A stretch of 64,000 nt of DNA from Morinoia aosen (Eukaryota; Arthropoda; Malacostraca; Amphipoda; Talitridae): the NCBI GenBank assembly GCA_030386875.1, contig CM059557.1, positions 61,148,514-61,212,513 on the forward strand, read 5' to 3'. Both the position numbers and the translations under genes were made by a program. Positions 12,401-22,519 of this stretch are shown piece by piece. The stretch's first letter is position 1; each line of letters starts with the position of its first letter. The notes under the pieces are model-generated. The model worked only from the letters and a program-made list of their open reading frames with translations, ran no database searches and had not been told where the DNA came from.

Positions 12401-14641
12401 TTCGTGTAGTCAGAGTCACTGATGGCAAAGTCTAGCAGGTTTTTTCAATTTCCAGGGGTTGTTTCCACTTTTCTACAAGCAACTTTGAAACGAATTTTTT
12501 TAACCAACATTCGTTGCATGACAAAATCTTTTGTTAAAGTTTGTATAAACTATGGTCCGATGTCCGTTTCATCTTATATATTCCATTATTTTTTTTTAAA
12601 TCTGGTGATTCGAGATGCCGAACGTCAACCATGTAAGCTTAAAAACTTTCTGGAGAAGTCGTACACAAACATTGTTAGACTGGCAATTACGAATTTTGTC
12701 ACTTTAAGTTACTCACTCGCCTGCAGAATGAATTATCATTCCGAGATGAGAGCACTAAGTGAATTTGAATTTTTGAAGTATCAAGTTTTCAAGTGAACTA
12801 TAGAATTTTTAGGGAGCCCTCATATCTCACTCCCATATTCCCAATAAATACTCAAATATTTAGTTAACGGGAACAGACAGAAAAATTTTACTCAAGCGAT
12901 AATTCCGTGTACCAGGTACACTTTGCACGCTTGAAGTAAACAGGACTGATGTGAGTTTAGTGGCAATGAATCACATATTACGTCATCGATTACGAAATTT
13001 CAGTTAAATTCTTTTGAAAAAAGAGTCAACCTAAAAACTTCTTGGCTATAACAGTATAAGCAAAATATAAAATCTCGAGAAATATAAGGGGGTTTGTTCA
13101 GAAATAGCGTTTACAAATCTTTGCTTAAAAATTCATTATGCAACGTTATTGCACATTTGCATACAATTTCTGCTTAAACAAATGAGCTGCGAAGAGAAAA
13201 TTAAGGAAGGTTTACATTAATGTTATAATTCAAACAGGCCCATTAATGTTTGGTTCGATGATTTTTATCGCATTTATGCGATTTATGGGTGTTAAATGGC
13301 GAGGACTTGATCCATCATACGAAGAAAGAGTTTAATCTAAATGTCAGAGTCAAACAAAGGGTAAAATTTTACGGTTGATTACAAATTTAAACGCACGCTT
13401 GAAAATCCTTTCGTGGTTTAACGATACAGCATTGCTGTAGTTTTCTAACTGGCGAGATTAGAATTCAATGAGTTTGGACGAAAGTTCAAGCGAAGTAAAT
13501 TTCCCTAATTGGTGCAGGGAACGTGACAGGCATAGCCAATGCTCTATGAGGCAACATTCGGATTCAATTTAGTTTCGAAAACCTGTTCTTTCTGGAATTG
13601 TTCAATACCTTTTCTAATTTTAGATTTCTGCAAGTTTTTTTTGTTAAGATCGGCCCCAACTCATGGGTCATTAATATTATATGTGTTGTGCAGTGCTGTT
13701 GCTTATAATCTTGTGATTTCATATTCCTGTAGTTTAAATTTTGTCTTTCTAGTGGTTGTGTACGGTGATTTTCAACATTAATTTTTTAAAACTCCTGATG
13801 CATGATATTTTAAAAATGAGGTTTATCTTTGTCACTGCGACTTACATTTTTCAGCATGTTTTTAGCAATAGATTATATTGGTTACATCTAACTATCGCTT
13901 TTTATATACTGACAAAGATGTAGAACACTAAAAATTGGCAGTGGTTCAGTAAAAATTACCATATGTTTCGTATATTAACGCAAGACGAACTCGAAAAAAA
14001 TATTTGTTCATGAATGAATGAATTATTATTGGATACTGTAAATATCAAGGACATAAAGACAACGTAGTGTGCCCGAGCAGGAGAAATTCTTGAAAGTATT
14101 TTCCGTGAAATACTTTTGGATCATAAGAGGTATATTCATTTCAACGTTAAAAAATAGATTTCTTAAAAACCGGCTGTCACCCGAAGTTTTCGCCTGTACC
14201 ACGTCACTCCTGAGCCCAACACATCTGGTATAATCATTTATACATACATTATCCATAGGAAGTAGATATCGGGTTTTTCGACAACATACAACGGCATTGG
14301 TCGATCACTTGTATTTTAGGATTTATTTATTCCTGATTTATAATCGCTGATAATAGTTCATAAAGAAGTTATTCGCATTATCTTATTTTCTAGTATATGG
14401 TTATAAGAAATGTATTGATACTCTTTGGGGAAAATTACCCAACACAATAGAATAAGACAAATGTAAATTCTTTGTCTCCTGATGGCCAATTTTTGTGATT
14501 ACTTCCGTCAAATTTCAGTGACCAAACGTTTTGAACCTTTCAAGTTCAAAAATTCAAATTCAAAAGATATAAAATCTAGCTACTAAATTTAGTTAAGCTA
14601 GATTGAGTAACGTATGATCTTGATAGACTTGGTAATGTTAG
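12401..14641. other. AT-rich sequence, nothing recognised
   Basis: Both strands were read without finding a conserved protein segment, terminal repeat or tandem array. The frames at 12422-12796 and 13539-13781 have low-complexity hydrophobic translations and no motif. I treat them as chance frames. Confidence 0.45.
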
Positions 14642-14643
14642 TA

Positions 14644-15401
14644 CGAGGCCTGTCTAAAAAGTATCCGACTTTTGGCCAGAAAAAATATTTCGAATACCTG
14701 ACGGAGTTGGGACCCTAATCCCCTTCAAAGTAGGCCCCTTGTGCTTGTACACACTTAGCCCACCGATCCTTCCACTGCTGGAAACACCTGTGGAAGTCTT
14801 CTTTTGGAATAGTGTTCAGCTCCGTCGTCGCTTTCTGGTGCGAAGCAAAATCAATCAAGGTGATGCTGACTGTTTTCTTTGATGTCCGTGGAGTTTTGCA
14901 TCACGAATACGCACCGGAAGGACAAACAGTGACAAAGGAGTACTATCAGGATGTTCTCCGGCGACTTCGTGATGCAGTTCGGCGCAAAAGACCAGACATG
15001 TGGACTGCGAACAACTGGCACTTGCATCACGACAACGCGCCCGCACATTCATCCCATTTGATCCGCAATTTCTTGGCCAAACATGGAATTACGACCGTTC
15101 GCCAACCTCCCTACTCTCCAGACCTGGCTCCTTGCGACTTCTGGTTGTTTCCAAAATTGAAGACACCACTGAAAGGATCCCGTTTTGAGAGTAGAGAAGA
15201 GATAATGCGGAACGCGACGACAGAGCTGAACACCATTCCAAAAGAAGACTTCCAGAGGTGTTTCCGGCAGTGGAAGGATCGGTGGGCTAAGTGTGTGGAA
15301 GCACAAGGAGCCTACTTTGAAGGGGATTAGGGTCCCAACCCCGTCAGGTTGTTGAAGTATTTTTTCTGGCCAAAGGTCGGATACTTTTTCGACAGGCCTC
15401 G
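14644..15401. mobile_element. Mariner element rearranged into a foldback
   Basis: The element is bounded by TA dinucleotides (14642-14643 and 15402-15403). The right half is a normal mariner 3' end with the terminal repeat ending in AGGCCTCG. The left half is not a mariner 5' end: it is an inverted copy of about the last 190 bp (14644-14834 pairs with 15212-15401), including the transposase C-terminal codons. The 5' part, with the transposase N-terminus and first catalytic Asp, has been replaced. The result is a 758-bp palindromic derivative flanked by an intact TA target, so the rearranged form probably moved as such, or the arms recombined after insertion. Confidence 0.9.
14857..15330 (+). 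pseudogene. Mariner transposase, C-terminal half (DD34D)
   Basis: The open frame covers the second half of a mariner transposase. It starts near MLTVFFDVRG, then a HHDNAPAH motif with the second catalytic Asp, and YSPDLAPCDFWLFPKLK with the third; exactly 34 residues separate these two Asp. The frame ends near a YFEGD terminus with a normal stop at 15330. The DNA-binding helix-turn-helix and the first Asp are absent because the 5' part was lost to the inverted duplication. It cannot catalyse transposition. The intact second half suggests a fairly recent origin. Confidence 0.9.
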
Positions 15402-15403
15402 TA

Positions 15404-16405
15404 TAAAGCCTTCGTCTTTGCATGGGTATTATAATAGATTAACATCTGACCTTCAAAGTGCTAATTGCACATGTCAGTACTAAATTGTCAAAATCCTTGG
15501 GAATCCTCAATAAAAGGAAAAACGTATTGCATGAAAAAGCGTTGACAATTCTTTACCGAACGTTCATTCGACCATATTTACAATACGGAATAGAAACTTG
15601 AGACGGGGCTAATAAAAATAAAATCAATTTGCCCCTTGGACTGCAAAAAAGACTCATTAGAGTGGTGAAAAATTTAGAATATAGTCCGCATACAAATGAT
15701 CCATTCGAAAGTTTAAAAATACTTAAACTTTTGGATCTCTACAAGCTCTCCATACGTAGTTTTAAGAATAAAACACTGCCGATGATGGCGGCAGAGACCT
15801 CAAACTATTATTAACTGCATAAACTCTCCATCATGATCATTTAAACCCGAAATAGAAGCAACTTAGTACAAAAGCTCGGTCATAGCATAGTACCCTCTTC
15901 ATTGGAACCAAAACTTGGAATTCAATCCCTGTTTACATCTGAGAAAAAAAGTTCTAACGTAACTTTCAAAACTAATCCTGAATCCCTCTTTCTTTCGGAA
16001 TATTAATCACACAAAGATATAGAGCCAAATCTGTTCTGCCATACGCATTCAACCTGATTGGGTTATTTGCCTTTAATGACAAACATCTTAAGTCTGTTCT
16101 CAAGTTTTTTCAAGAATATACTGTTCACATATGATGTAGCCAATATTAACTATTATAGTACATTTAAGCATCGAATCCTGAGTATTCTTGATCATTCTAG
16201 TGCGCAACTAGGTTAAGCGAATCAGGTTCAACATAATTACACCCCTAGAATAATAGCGTTGATGATAGGATGCCCTAAAAATCGCTGAACTTATTCTGAC
16301 TCTCAAGTTATTATACGTAAATCTGTCAATTGTACTACATTTAAGAAACAATATAATACTGTAACACTTGTGGCAAATGAATTGTCTAAATTGTTTATAT
16401 GATTT
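15404..16405 (+). mobile_element. 5'-truncated second copy of the CR1/Jockey-type LINE
   Basis: This aligns with the 3' part of the LINE at 3745-9290, starting opposite about 7880 and ending with the same ATTGTxTAAATTG-type tail near 16375-16405. The segment 15629-15814 gives the C-terminal LQKRLIRVVKNLEYSPHTND stretch of ORF2, parallel to 8090-8160 in the first copy. Truncation at the 5' side is the usual result of target-primed reverse transcription. Alternatively, the mariner insertion marks the border. It lacks the LTR that interrupts the first copy. Confidence 0.83.
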
Positions 16406-16736
16406 AAATTTCCGTTGTCGAACCTTATGTTCATGGTGTAACTCTAAATTACTCATGCACAGAGGGTAATCGCACGATAAACTCGGTTTCATATGGTGAG
16501 GTACCATGAGTTCTCCAGAAAAAAGTTCTCTTTTGATAACCATGAGGCCAGGCGTCATCGAAGCATTGCAGGCAGTCATAACCGCTTCAAAAAATTATTC
16601 CAAGTCTGCTGTTCTACAGGAAATGCGTGGGAGAACTCGGCCCTTGCCCACTGAAGCAAAACAGTGAGAGACAAACTTTGCTAGTATATTCGTGAAGTGC
16701 GAAATTTCAAATGCTTGCAAGATATAAATTGTGCTT
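16406..16736. other. Short flank between LINE copy and element N
   Basis: No gene was recognised. The last two bases (TT, 16735-16736) are the left target duplication of the outer N copy. Confidence 0.5.
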
Positions 16737-17012
16737 CCCAGTCAGAAATGCTAGTGCAGATCGGCATCGATTATCTAGGGACAGTGCATCTATTTTAGGA
16801 TCAGTGCGGGGCCCAGTTCGGGAAGAAATTTTTATTTACCGGTCATTGTAGATCAATGCAGAAAATTCTGGACAGAAATGTCTGCAGTGATCTTAACGAA
16901 AAATCGGCACTGATCATCAATAATTCCAATGAGAGGTATTTTTTTAAACCAGTGTTTATTATGAAACCAAATTTTGATTTCAAATCGAACGTGTAACTTT
17001 CAAGTTAATTAA

Positions 17013-18269
17013 GGGGAACTGTAGCCCTAAAATTTTTCTAATTTTTCAAATTTACCTTTTTTGCATTGCTTTCGCAACTTGGGAAACCGTATTGCTTAGG
17101 GATATGTAACATTGAAATCCAAACACATTTGTGTGACCCAGAGCTTAGATGTTCCGTATTGAAAAGTAATTTTAAGCAGTTTAAGAATCATAAAATATGA
17201 GTGATGTGTGTGCCATAAATTTCTGTGCAGCGAGCAAAACATCCTACTTATGCAATAGCTGTACTCTATTTATATTTTGCCAAGGAAAGTAAATTATTTA
17301 AATCAGTGTTATAAAGACCTGGTATCCACAATACTATCCGCCTTATCTGCCCGGTGATTCGCGCTGGAAGAATTGCAGAGAATTCTCCAATTGAATCTCT
17401 GGTAATTTGCGCTTCTAAATGTGAAATCTTTGTGAAGATAATTAAACTAACGCTACAAGACGAGTATCTTATTGAAAACCTTACCTTCGGCCGACTCGCG
17501 GTGATCTGAAAATTACTACAGCCGAAGCAAGGCTGGAGAGGTGATACAACCGTCAGAGGTTCTCAAAAATTAGCCGCATGAGCTGATCTAACTACGGCCA
17601 GGACTGCTAGACGGTCCGCACTTCCCCTTGTTCAGTGAGTTTGGGGACATATCAAAAACCCAATCCCTGACAATTTGCTTCAATAAAACGTCGCAATAGT
17701 AAATATTTATTGTGCGAACATATGAAAAATATCCATACATATTGCGCAAAACACTTTTCCTTCTACAGTTTTCACCGTAGAAGTTTGATTTTCGTCTCAT
17801 TCGACGCGGTAAGACCGTGGAAACAGCGGAGCGAAGTGGAATTGCACTTGAAATCTAAATTAGATTTCTTTGGGGAAAAATCTGTGACTTTAAAAAACTT
17901 TTTTGACAAATGTATTGACAAATGCAACAATAAATTTTTTCGAATTCGAAATTCTAAATAATCCTTCATTTTCCAGTTATCACATTCTTTCCGCGTCGAA
18001 TGAGACCAAAATAAAGCTTCTACGTTGAAAATTGTAGAAGGAGAAACGTTTCGCGCAATATGTATTTATATATATGTATGTATTTTCCATATGTTCGCGT
18101 GATAAATTTTTTCTATTGTAAAAATGGAAACTTTTTATTGATGTAAATGTGTTCCAAATTGAATTTTATATATCGTTATGCATTTTCATTCCCCTAGTTG
18201 CGATAGAAATTCGATAAGTGAAATTTGAAAATTAGGTAAATTAGGACAATTTTAGGGGTAGAGATCCCC
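17013..18269. mobile_element. TTAA-flanked foldback DNA element (in outer N)
   Basis: TTAA precedes (17009-17012) and follows (18270-18273) ends of the type GGGGAACTGTAGCCCTAAAA and its inverted partner GGGGATCTCTACCCCTAAAA. Long arms pair inward, including a well-conserved block at 17740-17815 against 17990-18060. The TTAA target fits Kolobok or piggyBac-type elements. The same element is present in the inner N copy (about 51655-52350), so it was in N before the two copies diverged. It is non-coding. Confidence 0.72.
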
Positions 18270-19654
18270 TTAAAATAGGGAAATTCACAGGTGAACTTGG
18301 TTTGTTTTAATTCAAATTTCACATCCATTAGGTTTTAAATAATAGTTTACCAAAAAGTGAGTACAATTCTATGTTTCGATTTTTCTAAGAGAACAACACT
18401 GGGAATTTTAGGTTATTTTTTGTAAAATGTGCTAGCCATGATAGAAATTTTGTTCGCTCATTTTCACATTTTAAACTCCTACACACAGCCAATCCATTCA
18501 GCAATTATATTGCTGTAGTAATAAAATGCCAACTCCCTTAAAATCCCTTTGTCGTTTTGCTCTTAAATATGAAATCTTAAAATTCCGACGGCCAACATAA
18601 ATTACTTGAATCACTTGATCAATATGATAAGAAACAAGCATGGCGTAACACACGAACGAACGAATAAACATGCGCATTGATATCGAGAAAATAATTCTAG
18701 TTGCAGCAGGGCTAAAATTATTATGAGCCATTTAAATGTAACTTCTAAATTTTAAATGCAAGTATTGTATAAATTGTACGTGCAAAAACATAAAGCGCTT
18801 GTGGTATTGCTTCATCAATAATAATTACTGCCAATTTTGCATCATATTATTAAATTCATTCATCAGTTATTTTATTTCATAGTGAAAAATATTTTAATGA
18901 TGTTGATTTGCAACAAATTGGTTATATCGTCATATGAAATAACAAAAATAAAGAACTAGTTTTTTGGTCGCACGTATTTCACCACGGGAGTGTGCAGCGG
19001 TCAATGTTGTTGCTTCACAATAAGCGCGTTAGTCAAATTAATCTATGGGCGTTCTTAGTGTGTGAGATGAGCTTTGAAGTTCGAAAAATACGCTTAGCAA
19101 TTGTGCTATGATGATGGAAAATCAAAGAATGAGAAAATTATTCTATGAATAAAGTGAAAGACAGAAAAGGCCAAGGATTGTTGCTTGTTTAGAAAATTCA
19201 AACCGACGTAAGAAGCTCTACAGAAAGTCATTTCTCCAGAAAGAGTTGAAAAAACGCGCAGTGAATCTGACATAACGACTGATAATTCCAACAGTTCTTT
19301 GTAAATTTGTGACAGTGAAGATGATTTAGATGTGAAGTGAGTGACATAGATAATAGAGAGTGTGTGCACTTTGATTGGATAAGCAGCTGAACAAAATTAA
19401 AAAGAAATTCCTAACATGAGAGTGTATCTCTCATTAGTCTAACAGTGAATATTGGTGGCATACCCTTCTACAATATAATAATACACAGGTGATGCAATCC
19501 TTGTGTCTGATATTGGATATCGAGCCATAATAATTTGTGTAGGCAATTATTGTTCGAATAAAGTTTCTATGAATGAAATACCTAAACCTGACTTACTGCT
19601 AAAAAATTTTCAGAATGGTCTGGAAAACTTATCTGGCCAGTAGGACTGAAAGGC

Positions 19655-19810
19655 ATGAAAACATTTGCAGCTTTTGAGTTTAGTAATGAGAGAACAAGTG
19701 CTGTTGTGCCCTGTTCATGACAAAAGCCACGTGAACAATCACAAAAAAAGCAGCAATCGAAGACATCCAAATGGCAGCAGTACCGGTGCACCGCGCTCAC
19801 AACTGCAATT
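19655..19810 (+). pseudogene. N-encoded gene, exon 1 (outer copy), broken
   Basis: The frame starts with ATG at 19655 and reads MKTFAAFEFSNERTSAVV, the same start as in the inner copy (50102-50257). The hydrophobic 'FAxxEF' start resembles the N-terminus of arthropod proteins that carry a C-terminal DUF4806 domain; this resemblance is from memory. In this copy a stop codon appears after 21 residues (19718-19720), and the splice donor present in the inner copy (GTAAGG) reads TTAAGG. This exon is therefore dead here. Confidence 0.5.
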
Positions 19811-20913
19811 AAGGATTATATTTAGTCTATGTCATTGGTGCTTTGTATTTTAAGTTCCTTTCAGCTTGTGTTGCATGAAATTGTGGTTTGGTTTACCAAT
19901 TGCAGATGAATGTCAAAATGCAACATAATGGCAATTTTTTTTGCTAAGTGTTTTAAATTTTTGTGCAATACATTTCTGTCAAATATCACTCTGAAATCAC
20001 AATTAATTTTAAAATATGTCAGATATTGTGTGTTTTTCATCTTTGTACATTTATTTTAATCGTCCCAACTTTGTGTTGAAGTTCTTTGACACAATGTGAG
20101 CATATTGTAGAAATGAACATGCGGCAAACAGAAAGTATTAATTTGGATTAAAAATAAAACAAAAAAGTAATTATAGTGCTTGTGAAATAGTTTTCTATAG
20201 TGAACAGGTAATGAATATACATATAGCATTTAAAAATTGTATTCATCTATATCAATAATTTTTCAATATTTTACAATATAATTTTCTTCGTTCCCCAGCA
20301 ACGCATGAACACTGCAAAAAATAACCTGTATGGTATCACTGGGACCTCAACTACAGAGTGAGAATTTGATGAGGGCAGGGCAACTTCTTCTCAGCTTCTT
20401 CAGAGTATCGCTTTCACCCGTCAGCAGAACAACTCATCTCGCAGGCAAAGTACGGTTTATTTCTACTTTGAATGATATGTTAATTTAGGCTTCGCTTTCT
20501 TGATCAAAGGTATAATGAAAACAGGTTTAAAGAAAAATCATCCCTTAATTTTTAGAAAGCAATAGAACAATTTATCTTACAAATTATGTTTTTCCCAGAA
20601 TGAATATACCAAAATATATTCCTTCCATTTAGAATGAATTGCTGTGAAATGACCACACTAAGTGTTCTCAAGTGAATTTAAAACACCGGCTTATGGTTTA
20701 TATTTGTTGGATAATGATATATATATCATTAGTTTGCTTGTGCCTTATTGCAAACAGTTTAGAAAACCCATTATAATGAAAATTTAATTTTCCTGAATGA
20801 TTTTGTATTTTTTGTGTTTATGCCTAGTTTATGATGAGTATTTTTGATGTAGAGTTGTATTTTTAGGTTGATGTGAGAGCTTGTTAAGTGAGTGGATAAG
20901 ATGAAAGGAGAAT

Positions 20914-21706
20914 GGGTAAATGTTAAGGAGAGGACAATAATCGATTTTACATTTTTTTTGGTGCTTTAATATAGGTAGTTAGATCGAAATAAACAACTTT
21001 TATTTCATGCACTTTCCGTCGAAAATGAGTATTTAACGAGTTATAGCGGTGACGGAATGTAGCGTTAGTCAACTAATGTAACTTAAAGAACCTAATGTAA
21101 CCTAAAGTAACCTAACGTAACCTAAAGTAACCTAACGTAACGATCATTAGAGCGCTTTCAGCCGTCGGAAGGGAAAGTCCACGGAGAGTCATACCTGAGA
21201 GGGGAGAGTCCTCAAAAAATTTTTTCCCGTGCTTGAAAGGTTTAAAGGTTAACATCGGCATCTTTGGGATGCTTTATTTCCAATCAAGCCTGATACATAT
21301 GATCTTAGCATTGGTTTTTCAAATGTCTTATAACTAACCCTATATATAGGACACCACGACGGTTCCCCCGTAAAGCCGGTACCCATTTCCGACACCTGGG
21401 TTGAGTGGGGTATTGTGCTTGAGCTTTCCCTTATACCCAACGGGGAAAATCTCCGCGCCAGCGCTGGGAACGAACCCGCGACTTCCAGCATGCAAGTCCG
21501 ATCCCTTAACCGCTGTGCCACGGAGAGCACATAGAAAGAATTGAAAGAATAGAACTGCGGTAGGTAACCTACCGCTATAACTCGTTATGAATACTCATTT
21601 GCGATGGAAAGTGCATAGAAGAAAATTTTTTTATTTCGATCTAATTACCATTAATCAAGCACCAACAATTGGAAATTCGATTACTGTCCTCGCTTTCACA
21701 AATACA
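20914..21706. mobile_element. MITE with long inverted repeats (outer N only)
   Basis: The inner N copy lacks this block, which gives the borders directly. Flanking 8-mers AGGAGAAT and AGGAGACT look like an 8-bp target duplication with one change. The arms pair around GGTGCTT, TTAGATCGAAATAAACAAC and ATGCACTTTCCGTCG-type blocks on the left and their complements near 21585-21672. A second member of the family is at 44366-44872. Between the arms are irregular CCTAANGTAA decamers (21075-21142) and a tRNA-derived SINE. Confidence 0.7.
21240..21531 (-). mobile_element. tRNA-derived SINE, copy 1
   Basis: Read on the minus strand, it begins CTCTCCGTGGCACAGCGGTT (box A region) and has GGTTCGTTCCC (box B) about 45 bp later, the internal RNA polymerase III promoter of a tRNA-like head. 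A conserved body follows, containing CAATACCCCACTCAACCCAG and ending in TTGGAAATAAAGCATCC. A second copy at 27911-28214 shares the body and tail. It lies inside the MITE, so it inserted later than the MITE or moved with it. A likely short duplication, TTGAAAG, occurs on both sides. Confidence 0.83.
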
Positions 21707-22331
21707 GGAGACTGTGAAAAATTTGGAATTAGAGTGTATTGAAAACATTGCACGTGTAAAAGTGAAAATGGCTAAGACTGAGGGCATGAAAACTGAGTTG
21801 TATTGGTTAAAGGGAAGAAGTAAAGATTAAAATATACAAAAAGGTTGAAGGTAGGAGAAAGATGCAAAACATTAGAAACAATGTATGTTGATGCAAATGA
21901 GTGGTGGGAGAAATGAAGCTCATGCTAGGAATAGAGTGGAATAGAGTTAATTACATTGGTACCATAGTTTACAGTGAGGTAAAAAAGTATGTTACAAAAA
22001 TTCAAGTAGGTGAAGATTAATTCGAATAGAGTCCAATCATCATATGGAAGTGGTGAACTGGTACTGGATAATGAAAAATTTAGTACCGATGAGTGATGTG
22101 AAAGAATTAATATTCAGCAATCTGGCATAGGTATGAAAGTTTAAGGAATATGAACAATGAACAAAAAAAAGTGTTGAATGTTGCAGTAAAAAGCATGCAA
22201 ACCATAAAATCTAAAAATGATTCAAGTAGAATAATGTACATTGCTTTCCTCCATTGTATGTAATTTTCTCTTAAGTCATTTTTGATACTGCACACAGTAA
22301 ACTTTGATTTCAACTGAACTATTACTTTCAG

Positions 22332-22505
22332 ATTGACAAGCTCAAGCATTACATTGGGGTCAACAGCGGAGGCATCATACGACGCATCCTCAAAAGAGCG
22401 ATGTCACGAGAGCCTGCTGTGCAGTATAGCTACACTGGGCATGGGGAAACCGTCGACGAGAAAAACAAGAATTCAGAGTGCATCCATTCTGCGTCCAAAT
22501 CATTG
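22332..22505 (+). pseudogene. N-encoded gene, exon 2 (outer copy): DUF4806-like
   Basis: A 58-codon open exon lies between a good acceptor (TTACTTTCAG) and a good donor (GTGAGT at 22506-22511). The translation contains GVNSGGIIRRILKRAMSRE and then a QYSYTGHG stretch, the pattern of DUF4806: a GG turn, an RRILK helix, a hydrophobic strand with an aromatic and 'TG', then a final helix (CIHSASKSL). It joins in phase 0 to exon 1. DUF4806 is known from many uncharacterised arthropod proteins; its function is unknown. The intact splice sites and frame suggest this part still looks functional, but exon 1 in the same copy is broken. Confidence 0.55.
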
Positions 22506-22519
22506 GTGAGTAGACTTGA

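Noticed and set aside
18498..18731. Minus-strand frame with a related segment in the inner N copy (51180-51390)
   Set aside because: The frame is broken in the inner copy and no splice sites or motif support it; homology is explained by N itself.
21075..21142. Telomere-type CCTAA repeats
   Set aside because: The pentamer occurs only within irregular CCTAANGTAA decamers, not as a continuous TTAGG array, and lies inside a MITE.
21240..21531. A tRNA gene on the minus strand
   Set aside because: The tRNA-like promoter boxes belong to a SINE head; the sequence continues into a shared SINE body and does not fold as a complete tRNA.
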